Part shown: positions 25,879 through 34,764 of the stretch, piece by piece
Layout: the number at the start of each line of letters is the position of its first letter
Position numbering within the stretch: position 1 is the first letter of the stretch
Notes under the pieces: model-generated
Databases searched by the model: none
Told to the model about the DNA's origin: nothing
What the model saw: only the letters and a program-made list of their open reading frames with translations
From: an uncultured Mucilaginibacter sp.
Lineage (GTDB): Bacteria; Bacteroidota; Bacteroidia; Sphingobacteriales; Sphingobacteriaceae
Direction: 5' to 3'
DNA: 64,000 bases
Assembly: GCF_946479965.1 (NCBI RefSeq)
Contig: NZ_CAMLHX010000011.1
Span: 30,177-94,176, forward strand
Program-made: the position numbers and the translations under genes

Positions 25879-27282
25879 CTACCTGCTGTAACGGTTAATA
25901 ATATCTAATATCACCTTATTTTCCTGCAACTGAGGCAGGTAATCAAATAATATGTAATGCTTCTCCGGATCGGCAGACAGGGCCGATTCCAGATAATTAA
26001 GCGCCTCGTTATATTCGCCTTTAGCAAACAAATAAGCCACCATGCGATAGTATAGTTCCGCCGCATCGGGGTTATTTTTAATTGCCTCGGCCATAACTTC
26101 AATTGCACTGGTAAGCCTTGTTTGCTCGTATAAAATAGACGAGTAATCCAGCCAGGCATCAACATCAATAGGATTAAGCTCAACCACCTTTTCGTAAGCG
26201 GCTTCTGCTTCTGCCAAATGGCCCAGTTTATACTCAGCATCGGCTATGGCAAACCAATAATCGGCATTGGCGATATCCAGATCGAGCGCCTTTTTATAAA
26301 AATGCAAAGCCTCAAAATAGCGTTCCTCAAAGTCAAGCGTTACGCCAATACCAAACCAGGCATCAGATAACTTAGGGTCCATCTTAACCGATTTTTTGTA
26401 GAAAACCCGCGCATCATCCATTTGCTCCAGCTTCTCGTAACATTCGCCAATGGCGCAATAGGTATCGGCATTGGGTTGCTCGTACTCAAAAGTATGGCGA
26501 TAAACCTCAATGGCCTCAGCATATTTCTCCAGGTTAACCAAGGCGTTGCCTTTATTAAAGTAAGCCGACGCGAAGTTATCCTTTATTAAGATAGCATAGT
26601 CGTAAGCATCAATAGCTTTTTCAAACAGGCTCAGTTTGGTAAAGGCGTTGCCTAAATTATACCATGCCGCATAGCTGTAGGGCTCGTTATCAATATATTG
26701 CTGATAAAATTGAACACTCTCAGCCTGGTTATCCAATACATCATAACAGAAAGCCAGTTCGTACAGGGCATCCTGGTTCTCCATGTTTTGCTTAAGACAA
26801 AGCTTTAAGTACGTTATGGACGTTTCGTAATCGCCCATGTTTTGGTATACGTAGGCAATGTGCAGCAATATTTCGTCGGTTTCCTCGGCAAGCTCAAGGG
26901 CTTTTTCGTAGTTCTCTAAAGCTTCGGTAAAACGCTCCATGCCTTCGTAAATATTACCGCGGATGATATAAATATCCGGATCGGAAGCCTCCAGCATGGC
27001 AGCTTTATCCAGCGCAGCAAAAGCATCGTCAACCTTGTTGGCTATCACCAACAGCTGGGCCTGCTTTATCAAGAAAACGGCGGCAAAAGGGTGCTGACTA
27101 ATTGCATACTCTGCAACTTGCAAGGCCCGGGCGGGGTCGTTCTTTTCGATGTAGTAATCGATAATGTTCTCAAACGCCTGGGCATCAAAAAAGTACTGGT
27201 CCTGATTGCGAATCATTTCCTCGTACCGCTCTACCGAAAACTTTGGATCCTCAGTAAAGCCAAATTCAAATTCTTCTTCCAT
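25879..27282 (-). CDS. Tetratricopeptide repeat protein
   Basis: 467 residues, almost entirely tandem TPR units, about eleven or twelve of them. The repeats are clear, for example FTEALENYEKALELAEETDE, EKAIDAYDYAILIKDNFASA, and FEALHFYKKALDLDIANADY, each with the A-Y-x-x-L and P-type positions. There is no signal peptide. An acidic N-terminus (MEEEFEFGFTEDPKF) precedes the repeats. TPR arrays bind partner proteins; the partner cannot be seen here. It stands alone, 103 bp upstream of the comA pair on the same strand. Confidence 0.93.
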   Translation of the reverse strand: MEEEFEFGFTEDPKFSVERYEEMIRNQDQYFFDAQAFENIIDYYIEKNDPARALQVAEYAISQHPFAAVFLIKQAQLLVIANKVDDAFAALDKAAMLEASDPDIYIIRGNIYEGMERFTEALENYEKALELAEETDEILLHIAYVYQNMGDYETSITYLKLCLKQNMENQDALYELAFCYDVLDNQAESVQFYQQYIDNEPYSYAAWYNLGNAFTKLSLFEKAIDAYDYAILIKDNFASAYFNKGNALVNLEKYAEAIEVYRHTFEYEQPNADTYCAIGECYEKLEQMDDARVFYKKSVKMDPKLSDAWFGIGVTLDFEERYFEALHFYKKALDLDIANADYWFAIADAEYKLGHLAEAEAAYEKVVELNPIDVDAWLDYSSILYEQTRLTSAIEVMAEAIKNNPDAAELYYRMVAYLFAKGEYNEALNYLESALSADPEKHYILFDYLPQLQENKVILDIINRYSR

Positions 27283-27505
27283 TCAATAGCGTTTTCAGAA
27301 CATTCCTTCCTAACGTACAATTTTTAGGTTGTATATTAAGTTTTAGTTGTGTTTAAATTACTAGTTAAAACCTTCGTTAATGCAATTAAGTTTTCAACAT
27401 ACAAACATTGGCTAACAGCTGCAATTGCAATTAGTTGATTATTAATCAGAAAGCATTTGCGGCGGCAATGAGGCGGGATAAACTGTAATTGCCTTAAAAG
27501 ATTTT

Positions 27506-27513
27506 TAACTTTG
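27506..27513 (+). promoter_or_regulatory. -7 element TAACTTTG for the aldehyde dehydrogenase gene
   Basis: A perfect TAnnTTTG, 16 nt before the ATG at 27530. A TTG at 27489 is only 14 nt upstream, shorter than usual. Confidence 0.45.
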
Positions 27514-27529
27514 ATCAAATCTACAAAAT

Positions 27530-29071
27530 ATGAACATCAATATTAGCGATACGCTGAAACATTTACATATAGATGTTATTAGTGAGGCTTTCAGCACGGG
27601 GAGTAAATGGGGTAGCAGCAATGGTGCCGAAGTTAAAACAGTAATATCGCCGGTTGATGGAAAACCCATTGCCTCAGTAAAGATGGCTATGCCAGCCGAT
27701 TATGAAGCGGTTGTTAAACAAGCGCATATCGCCTTTAAAACATGGCGCACAGTACCAGCACCCAAGCGCGGAGAGATAATCAGACAAATAGGCGAAGCGC
27801 TCCGCCAAAACAAACGGCACCTGGGTGTTTTGGTATCCTACGAAATGGGTAAAAGCCTGCAGGAAGGCCTTGGCGAGGTACAGGAAATGATAGACATTGC
27901 CGATTTTGCCGTTGGCCTGAGCAGGCAGTTACATGGCCTTACCATGCACTCTGAACGGCCACTGCACCGCATGTATGAGCAATATCATCCCTTAGGGGTG
28001 GTAGGCATTATATCGGCCTTTAATTTCCCGGTGGCGGTATGGGCTTGGAACGCCATGCTGGCCTGGGTTTGTGGCGATGTTTGCGTTTGGAAGCCATCAG
28101 AAAAAACACCTCTAACGGCCATTGCCTGTCAGCATATTGCGCAGGCAGTTTTCGCGGCTAACGGTGTTGAGGAAGGGGTTTCCTGCGTTGTTATTGGCGA
28201 TAGAAATATTGGTGAATTGATGGCAAACGATACCCGCCTGCCATTAATATCAGCAACCGGCTCTACCCGCATGGGTAAGGCGGTAGGTGCTGCGGTGGGC
28301 GCACGGCTGGGCCGCAGTTTGTTGGAACTGGGCGGCAACAACGCCATTATCATCACAGAAAATGCCGACCTCGATATGGCCCTGATAGGCGCGGTATTTG
28401 GCGCAGTGGGCACTGCCGGGCAGCGTTGTACCAGTACCCGCAGGCTGATTATCCATGAAAGCGTTTATGATGCCTTTAAGCAAAAACTGATCAACGCTTA
28501 TGGACAGATCCGCATTGGCAACCCGTTGGATGAAAACAACCATATGGGGCCGTTAATAGACCACGACGCGGTTGATGCTTATTTAGCATCCATTGAGGCG
28601 TGCAAAGCCGAAGGCGGCCGCTTTCTTGTGGAAGGCGGCAAACTTGACAGCGAGGCATACGCATCCGGTTGTTATGTAAAACCCTGCATTGCCGAGGTGG
28701 AAAATCATTACAAAATTGTACAGCATGAAACGTTTGCTCCGATTTTGTATCTTATAAGATATAGAACCATTGATGAGGCAATTGCTATGCAGAATGGCGT
28801 GCCGCAGGGCTTATCATCAGCTATTATGACCAACAATTTGCGCGAGGCCGAAACATTTTTGTCGGTAGCAGGTTCAGATTGTGGCATTGCCAACGTTAAT
28901 ATAGGCACTTCGGGGGCTGAGATTGGCGGCGCTTTTGGTGGTGAGAAGGATACAGGCGGGGGACGGGAGTCGGGCTCTGACGCGTGGAAGGTTTATATGC
29001 GCAGGCAAACTAATACCATTAACTACTCAACAAATTTACCCCTGGCGCAGGGGATAAAGTTTGATCTGTAG
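27530..29071 (+). CDS. Aldehyde dehydrogenase, ALDH7 (aminoadipate semialdehyde)-like
   Basis: 513 residues. Catalytic residues are E266 in LLELGGNNA and C300 in [13 protein letters not shown], the exact ALDH7 spacing and sequence. Other motifs: [19 protein letters not shown] in the NAD-binding domain, [23 protein letters not shown], and [20 protein letters not shown] at the C-terminus, where ALDH7 members have this very string. ALDH7/AmaB oxidises L-aminoadipate 6-semialdehyde in lysine catabolism. No lysine-degradation gene is adjacent, so the physiological role is inferred only from family resemblance. Monocistronic. Confidence 0.92.
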   Translation: MNINISDTLKHLHIDVISEAFSTGSKWGSSNGAEVKTVISPVDGKPIASVKMAMPADYEAVVKQAHIAFKTWRTVPAPKRGEIIRQIGEALRQNKRHLGVLVSYEMGKSLQEGLGEVQEMIDIADFAVGLSRQLHGLTMHSERPLHRMYEQYHPLGVVGIISAFNFPVAVWAWNAMLAWVCGDVCVWKPSEKTPLTAIACQHIAQAVFAANGVEEGVSCVVIGDRNIGELMANDTRLPLISATGSTRMGKAVGAAVGARLGRSLLELGGNNAIIITENADLDMALIGAVFGAVGTAGQRCTSTRRLIIHESVYDAFKQKLINAYGQIRIGNPLDENNHMGPLIDHDAVDAYLASIEACKAEGGRFLVEGGKLDSEAYASGCYVKPCIAEVENHYKIVQHETFAPILYLIRYRTIDEAIAMQNGVPQGLSSAIMTNNLREAETFLSVAGSDCGIANVNIGTSGAEIGGAFGGEKDTGGGRESGSDAWKVYMRRQTNTINYSTNLPLAQGIKFDL

Positions 29072-29394
29072 CTGAGTGCGTGTTTCACAAAATATATGAA
29101 ACAAATGAAACGATTGAAACACTTTTTTTTGTAATATATTGATTACTATAGATTTATAGTTTTGAGGTGAAACAAAATGAAACTACTTTTAAGTCAGTAA
29201 GATTAGCTGTAATTTATACGTAAGTTACTATTTATCAGAAGATTGTAAAAACAGCGAATTTGCGCATTAGGTGAAACACTAATTATCCATAACGATGGGT
29301 TTAAAACCCATCGCTATGAAGCCGAATTGTTCTTTATAAACCTATCACCATGATTTAACCATTTTTAAATATATTACGCCAAATTTTAAAATAG
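29072..29394. other. Gene-free interval with phased GAAAC motifs and a palindrome
   Basis: This 323-base AT-rich gap has no gene. GAAAC occurs at 29098, 29107 and 29116 (9-nt steps), again at 29169 and 29179, and at 29273. A GTTTC on the same strand lies near 29082. CGATGGGT and ACCCATCG (29293-29313) form a perfect 8-bp stem around TTAAA, either an upstream terminator or a dispersed repeat. The downstream gene is the S8 peptidase. Confidence 0.5.
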
Positions 29395-31035
29395 ATGAGC
29401 AGTTTCAAAAAATATATGGTCGGGCCGGTATTGTTCGGTGCGCTTTTAACAAGTTTTAGCGCCTTTGCGCAGCTGGCACCTAAAGCGGATGCACCCAAAA
29501 ACTGGCATACGCTTGATCTTAAAACCGATGGCTACTACGGCATCAGCTTAAACCAGGCCTACAAACTGGTGCAGGGCAAAAAAAGCAAAACGGTTGTTAT
29601 GGCTACTATTGACAGCGGTGTTGATACCGCGCAGAACGACCTGAAAAGCATCCTTTGGCTAAACACCAAAGAAATACCGGGCAACGGAATAGACGATGAC
29701 AAGAATGGCTACATTGATGACATACACGGCTGGAACTTTTTAGGCGGCCCGGGCGGCAAATGCGATTATACCGAAACCACCGAGGAGGTGCGCGAATACA
29801 ATCGCCTTAAACCTAAATACGGCAACCTTACCGCGGCTCCGGCAAATGATGCCAAGGGCTACGCGTATTGGTTAAAGGTGAAAGCGACGCATGATGAAAC
29901 GGTGCAAAAATCGGATGCTGAATTGAAGCAGTATTCGCCTATGTTGAACGCCCTGATGGTTACCAGCGGGTATTTAAAGCGCCAACTTAAACTGGATGCA
30001 TCAGGAACGTTTAAAAAAGCGGACGTAGAAAAAATTAATAACGTGGCCAATGATACCATTGCACAAAGCAAGGGCATTTGGATGCAGATATTTGAGCAAC
30101 AAGGCGGCGATGAAGACAACGGCAAAATAATAAAAGAGCTGAGCGATTACATGGCCAAGCTGAACAACGATATTAACCCCGACCTAACAGCACGTAAAAC
30201 CATTGTAGGCGATGATCCGGACGTTTGGGAAACCAAATCATACGGCAGCGGTCTGCTTAAATTTCCGGATGCTTCGCATGGTACAGGCGTTGCCGGTTTA
30301 ATGGCCGCCGCCCGTGGCAACGGCTATGGCATTGATGGCGTTGCCGATAACGCGCGCATTATAGCCATTAAAGCTGTACCCAATGGCGACGAATATGATA
30401 AAGATATTGCCAAAGCGATCCGTTATGCCGTTGATAATGGCGCTAAAGTGATCAATATGAGCTTTGGTAAAAAACTGTCGCCACATAAGGATTGGGTTGA
30501 TGCCGCTTTTAAATATGCTGCTTCGAAAGATGTATTATTGGTGCAGGCATCGGGCAACGACAACCAGGATATGGACACAAAACCACAGTTCCCTAATGAT
30601 ACTTTTGAAGACGGCTCATCGTCAGATTCGCCTAACGTGATCTGTGTGGGTGCATCAGGTGCCAGGAAAGATGAAACGCTGGCCGCAACCTTTAGCAACT
30701 ACGGCAAAAAGAATGTGGATGTTTTTGCACCGGGTGCAAAAGTCACTTCAATTGATAGCGACGCTGAATTTAATACCGCCGACGGCACCAGCTTTGCCTC
30801 GCCAATTGTAGCGGGCATTGCAGGCTTAATATTAGAGTATTATCCAACACTTAGCGCACGTCAGCTAAAGCAAGTCATTTTACAATCGGCTACGCCACTT
30901 ACCGGCACCATGGTGCTTAAACCCGGCAGTCAGGCAGATAAAGTTGATTTTACTAGCCTTTCAAAAACCGGCGGTATTGCTAATGCTTACAGGGCATTGC
31001 AGATTGCTGCGACTATGAAGGGGGAGAGGAAGTAG
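29395..31035 (+). CDS. Secreted S8-family (subtilisin-like) serine peptidase
   Basis: 546 residues with a signal peptide, ending near SAFAQ at about 27. The catalytic triad is D73 in ATIDSGVDT, H295 in HGTGVAGLMAA and S466 in DGTSFASPIVAG. The D-to-H distance of 222 residues contrasts with about 35 in subtilisin, so a long inserted segment (roughly 90-285) lies between. An early GNGIDDDKNGYIDDIHGWNF stretch looks like a calcium-binding-type loop, common in Bacteroidetes S8 enzymes. There is no C-terminal sorting domain. Likely periplasmic or cell-surface. Confidence 0.93.
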   Translation: MSSFKKYMVGPVLFGALLTSFSAFAQLAPKADAPKNWHTLDLKTDGYYGISLNQAYKLVQGKKSKTVVMATIDSGVDTAQNDLKSILWLNTKEIPGNGIDDDKNGYIDDIHGWNFLGGPGGKCDYTETTEEVREYNRLKPKYGNLTAAPANDAKGYAYWLKVKATHDETVQKSDAELKQYSPMLNALMVTSGYLKRQLKLDASGTFKKADVEKINNVANDTIAQSKGIWMQIFEQQGGDEDNGKIIKELSDYMAKLNNDINPDLTARKTIVGDDPDVWETKSYGSGLLKFPDASHGTGVAGLMAAARGNGYGIDGVADNARIIAIKAVPNGDEYDKDIAKAIRYAVDNGAKVINMSFGKKLSPHKDWVDAAFKYAASKDVLLVQASGNDNQDMDTKPQFPNDTFEDGSSSDSPNVICVGASGARKDETLAATFSNYGKKNVDVFAPGAKVTSIDSDAEFNTADGTSFASPIVAGIAGLILEYYPTLSARQLKQVILQSATPLTGTMVLKPGSQADKVDFTSLSKTGGIANAYRALQIAATMKGERK

Positions 31036-31062
31036 TTAAGCGTAGAGGGGGGAATGATTTTT

Positions 31063-31090
31063 AAGGCGGGCTTTGGTCCGCCTTTTTTTA
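31063..31090 (+). terminator. Terminator after the S8 peptidase gene
   Basis: AAGGCGG and CCGCCTT (31063-31069, 31078-31084) are followed by a T tract. Confidence 0.8.
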
Positions 31091-31117
31091 TTCCACTCGA
31101 AAAGGTAATTTTATTGA

Positions 31118-31651
31118 ATGAGAAACCTTATTGACCCTTATTCAGAGTTTGACAGCGTCAGTCACCTGTCACCTCTACTTGAAAAATCGCTATTTGATAG
31201 CGCACATGGCTGGGATCTTGGTTGGTTATTATTGGAGCCTATAAATATTGCGACTGGCAGGGATGAAGACCGAGAATTATCGAAAAGATTTTCTCCCGGC
31301 CAAAAGGCACTTTATTTCTTCTGGTATCTTGATGCAGAAGTGACCAATGGTGGTTTTGTGCAATTTTATTGGAACGGATACAGACCGTACCTCCCGGCAA
31401 TTGTTAAGGGTTTAGAGCTAATAGGTGACGATGAAATGTTAGAACTTGTATATGCGGCGGACAGTGTTTTTTTAGAAAATGAGACGTTTTTTAAACACCA
31501 AATGAGAAAGGGTGATTGGAGTCCACTTTATGAAAAAATAGCCGCTTTTGAGGATTGCGATACAAAATACTATGGTATTCATGATAATACAATGGATAAG
31601 ATAGAGGATTTCGCTCGTAAAAACCCTTCTGAGTTTGGCAGTTTTGATTAG
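31118..31651 (+). CDS. DUF4375 (DMP19-like) protein
   Basis: 177 residues. The DUF4375 core is visible: SPGQKALYFFWYLDAEVTNG, then GFVQFYWNGYRPYLPAIVKG, LELIGDDEMLELVYAADSVF. This is the same signature as DMP19, a Neisseria DNA-mimic protein, but the family is broad and mimicry is not shown for this member. It is acidic overall, has no signal peptide, and starts at the first ATG after the S8 terminator. It has no operon partner; the next gene is convergent. Confidence 0.82.
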   Translation: MRNLIDPYSEFDSVSHLSPLLEKSLFDSAHGWDLGWLLLEPINIATGRDEDRELSKRFSPGQKALYFFWYLDAEVTNGGFVQFYWNGYRPYLPAIVKGLELIGDDEMLELVYAADSVFLENETFFKHQMRKGDWSPLYEKIAAFEDCDTKYYGIHDNTMDKIEDFARKNPSEFGSFD

Positions 31652-31667
31652 GCAACATTCGTAATGT

Positions 31668-32708
31668 CTAAATTTGTCTTAATTCTAATCTTATCTTTTT
31701 GTATTGAAATAAGCTATGCTTGTCAAAGATGCCGGCCACTTGCCTAACCACACCAAGCCGGTCGTTAAAAATATCAATCTCCATTCCGGTTACTTTAGCT
31801 ACTAGACCTTTAAATATTTTAGTAACAAACGAGCCGTTTGTAAGAGAAACGAATGTGTAAATTATTAATACTGAAAATACTTCCCTTTCTGCGATATCTG
31901 ATAGAATGAGATTTGCTTCTTCATAATTGTTGGAAATATAATTTAGCAGGATTAATGCTTTGAAAACAACATAAAGTAGTATTAACCCTATAATAATTAT
32001 AAAACCCAGAATGAGCGACCCTAAGTACTGTACGACGATCTCGGCACTTCCAAAAACTTCTGGTCTGTGTGGTGGTTTAAAATATTTTATGGTCGCATCT
32101 GCCGATTTCAAATAGTAAAAATCATCATATTCAGTAATAGCCTGTATAAGTCTTTTATGATCGCCAAAGTTAAACCAAACAGAATTGCCATTAACACTAA
32201 GAAAAGGTTTTATAGAAGGGGGTAATATATTGATTTTTGATGGATGAATATCGGCTTCCTTTACGCCTTTGTAATCGCGCAAAGGCAAAATCTCAAACGG
32301 CAAAATGTAGCATATTGCCCTATCAACCTGATCGCTCAACGTAATCGAATCTTTTACTATTCTTTCAACTCCTATTGTATAAAATAAACCTGTAGTTATT
32401 ACTTTTTTATCCCCCCATTGTTCAGGCATTCTAATACTAAAGCTATTAAAGCTAAAGCTTTTTCGCTCCTTGCTTTCCCATCCTAAAACCAGATTGCTTA
32501 ACGAGTCAACGCGGGTGCTTGGAAATTTTCGGGTAAGGTAACCCTCTTCAAGGTAGATGTTGTAGCCTTTTAAAAGTGTCGGATTCCCTTCAAATTTCCC
32601 CCAGGTTACTAAGTAGTATTTTTCCTTCTTTTTTGCAGTAATACTGAACTGACAAAATACAAGTGCCGGCATAAGCAACAATACGGTCGTGAGCGCGCAT
32701 CTTCGCAT
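31668..32708 (-). CDS. Signal-peptide protein with one or two membrane helices, unknown function
   Basis: 346 residues from MRRCALTTVLLLMPALVFCQ. A longer TTG-initiated frame at 32732 would overlap the upstream gene, and the signal peptide begins at this ATG. The exported region (about 20-225) has beta-type text such as EGNPTLLKGYNIYLEEGY and SFSIRMPEQWGDKKV. A strong helix follows at about 228-255 (GSLILGFIIIIGLILLYVVF), then a roughly 95-residue C-terminal part. No family recognised. It starts one nucleotide after the upstream membrane-protein gene ends, so the two are probably co-expressed. Confidence 0.65.
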   Translation of the reverse strand: MRRCALTTVLLLMPALVFCQFSITAKKKEKYYLVTWGKFEGNPTLLKGYNIYLEEGYLTRKFPSTRVDSLSNLVLGWESKERKSFSFNSFSIRMPEQWGDKKVITTGLFYTIGVERIVKDSITLSDQVDRAICYILPFEILPLRDYKGVKEADIHPSKINILPPSIKPFLSVNGNSVWFNFGDHKRLIQAITEYDDFYYLKSADATIKYFKPPHRPEVFGSAEIVVQYLGSLILGFIIIIGLILLYVVFKALILLNYISNNYEEANLILSDIAEREVFSVLIIYTFVSLTNGSFVTKIFKGLVAKVTGMEIDIFNDRLGVVRQVAGIFDKHSLFQYKKIRLELRQI

Positions 32709-32709
32709 A

Positions 32710-33750
32710 TTATACTGCACTTGTGTTAACAATTATAGCTTTTTTTAAGCTGTTTGCCGCCAACCCAGAACAGATTCCCCAAATAATTGCGTTTGCTATC
32801 TGAGTGTCGATGGCCCACAAACCTTTCCAAATTGGCGCCAGAAAAGTTTCATAAGATATCATGAAAATGATATGAATAAAAAATGTTGCAAGAGATAATC
32901 TGAACGAGATATTCAAATCTGTGCTATTCAACTGCCCCCGTTGTAGCAGAAAATAAGCCGTTCTTCTGTACACTAAAACGCAAACCAAGGATAAAAAAAT
33001 AGTGAAATTACATATAATTGCCGAAAAAGAGGTTAACCACGAAAGGGATATTTTACCCTGCAATTTCCTGTTTTTTATATCTATAAAATGTAGAATGTTA
33101 CCCGCTATTGAAAGAGCTAATGAAATTACGCCAACACCAATTACCATGAGTGCTATTTGCGGCATTGAGTTGAGATACTCAGATAGGGGTAGTAAACTAA
33201 TCCCTGTAGCATATAAAGCAAATAAAACAAATAAATTCAGGCCTAAATTTCTAATTTTTTCTTTAAAAAAATGAGTTAAAGTAATTGTAAACATCGCGAC
33301 TAAAACCAGGAACGAGGCAAGAAAGCTTGGCAGCCATAAATAATCAATTACCGCAACAAGCGGCCCGCATTGAATTACAATACCTGCAATTATATAGAGA
33401 AGGATTCTGAATATCTCTTTTATACTTAACGCAGCGATACAGAAAATGAATACGAAAACAGAAACAGCTAATGGAAAAAACAAGTAAAACAGGGGGATAG
33501 TTGATATTCCCATTGAGGTTTCATATCTCAAACTCAGAACGCCGGAATATGCTAAACCTGCTACTGTGAAAATATAAACCCAAAATATTTTTTCAAATAA
33601 CGTGTTAGTTTTTGCAAGATGCTTGTGAAACATTATTCCCAAACCAAAGCCGATAAAGGCAAAACCTGCAGGAAAATTGAATGTGCTAAGGTAAGGAGTA
33701 AAATAACCAGCAACTAATCCGAGCGAAGCGCCTGCAACGGTATATTTCAT
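32710..33750 (-). CDS. Polytopic membrane protein of unknown function
   Basis: 346 residues with about nine or ten hydrophobic helices, for example LGLVAGYFTPYLSTFNF, FIFCIAALSIKEIFRILLY and ISLALSIAGNILHFIDI. Charged residues are scarce and short loops dominate. No catalytic motif or transporter signature is visible. It precedes and nearly overlaps a signal-peptide protein gene, so the pair may form one membrane complex. AT-rich composition and a repeat-laden upstream gap (33.9-34.1 kb) suggest an accessory unit. Confidence 0.65.
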   Translation of the reverse strand: MKYTVAGASLGLVAGYFTPYLSTFNFPAGFAFIGFGLGIMFHKHLAKTNTLFEKIFWVYIFTVAGLAYSGVLSLRYETSMGISTIPLFYLFFPLAVSVFVFIFCIAALSIKEIFRILLYIIAGIVIQCGPLVAVIDYLWLPSFLASFLVLVAMFTITLTHFFKEKIRNLGLNLFVLFALYATGISLLPLSEYLNSMPQIALMVIGVGVISLALSIAGNILHFIDIKNRKLQGKISLSWLTSFSAIICNFTIFLSLVCVLVYRRTAYFLLQRGQLNSTDLNISFRLSLATFFIHIIFMISYETFLAPIWKGLWAIDTQIANAIIWGICSGLAANSLKKAIIVNTSAV

Positions 33751-33900
33751 TATGTAAGGTTGGTAATTTAATTGTATCTATAAATATATAAACTTTATTC
33801 AACAGAGCCTAATATCTAGTGTAAGTTGTAGTTTACAATCCCGGACCTAAGCTTTGTTTATAATCCATTCGGCGTATTACAATCCTCATCTATTTCAGTC

Positions 33901-34062
33901 AGGGATTGAAAATCCGGTTCAACAACCATTCAATGAAAAGGTCGTTCTCCACGTTGGTCCGGATTTGTAATCCGCGTAATGGCACAACGTTTTTGTTCTA
34001 ATTACAGCATGCTTCGGGGATTGCAAATCCCCGCCTATTTCGGTCCGGGATTTTAAATCCTG
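33901..34062. repeat. Cluster of GGGATTNNAAATCCC mini-hairpins in a 347-base gap
   Basis: Four short palindromes lie in the gene-free stretch 33751-34097: 33901-33916, 33958-33976, 34015-34033 (CGGGGATTGCAAATCCCCG, perfect) and 34045-34062. Each is about 16-19 nt with an AT-rich centre and a CC/GG end. Nothing else is seen in the gap. Confidence 0.65.
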
Positions 34063-34097
34063 ACCAACACACGAGAAGATGAGAAAAAGCCACGCCG

Positions 34098-34613
34098 TTA
34101 ATTGCCGATAAAAACCGGACCATCTGTAACAACCGGATCCGGTGCTGTTTCTATCGCCTCAATAGTTAGCATTTTGTTGGTTGACAAGGTTTTTTTGAAA
34201 CGGTTATTGATCATTTGGAACTTTACAGGCAAATAGAATATTAGATCGCCATGCTGGCCTATCTTACTGCGCAAATACCATTCGGGTCTCGACTTGAAAA
34301 ATTGATTAACAGCATCCCTGAATATTTCGTCCTCATACTTTGCTATCTCAAAACTTACGCGTCCGCTAACAGATGTGAACTTTACAATTACCCATCCGGT
34401 GTAGTTGTTCTCTTTTGCCACTACCGGATACTTTAAATTATTATAAACAGATGCGAGCAGATCTTTCTCAATAACTGGAGCTTTTAAAAGCGTTTCTATT
34501 GTTATTTTAAATTGCTTGTCGGCTTTAAGGGTGCCGTTAGCATTGTAAAGAATTGTGGATTGACTAAAGGCTATATTTGATAACAACAGAAGCAATAAAA
34601 CAAAGTATTTCAT
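34098..34613 (-). CDS. Exported TonB C-terminal-domain-like protein
   Basis: 171 residues with signal peptide MKYFVLLLLLLSNIAFSQ. The segment from about 55 to 135 resembles a TonB C-terminal fold: LLASVYNNLKYPVVAKENNY, TGWVIVKFTSVSGRVSFEIA, FRDAVNQFFKSRPEW and the closing strand GDLIFYLPVKFQM. Unlike a real TonB there is no N-terminal membrane anchor with proline-rich spacer, so it may be a free periplasmic domain. Its role is not known. It is flanked by the hairpin-rich gap on its 3' side and stands alone. Confidence 0.65.
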   Translation of the reverse strand: MKYFVLLLLLLSNIAFSQSTILYNANGTLKADKQFKITIETLLKAPVIEKDLLASVYNNLKYPVVAKENNYTGWVIVKFTSVSGRVSFEIAKYEDEIFRDAVNQFFKSRPEWYLRSKIGQHGDLIFYLPVKFQMINNRFKKTLSTNKMLTIEAIETAPDPVVTDGPVFIGN

Positions 34614-34704
34614 GGGCGTTTGAAGATAGGACCAGGATATTTATCTAAAAATACAAATTCTACATCGTTACCGTAACAAAAACCGTCCACGCAACCCTAC
34701 TCAA

Positions 34705-34734
34705 TTGCTTTTCACACATTAGTGTTTATATTTG
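34705..34734 (+). promoter_or_regulatory. pdhB promoter: TTG-N19-TATATTTG
   Basis: TATATTTG (34727-34734) is a perfect -7 element. TTG at 34705-34707 is 19 nt upstream. The leader is about 30 nt. Confidence 0.6.
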
Positions 34735-34764
34735 CGGCTGCAAAACATCATACTTTAATATACG

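Noticed and set aside
33901..34062. Possible CRISPR array
   Set aside because: The palindromes differ in centre and are unevenly spaced with no constant-length spacers, and no cas gene is near.
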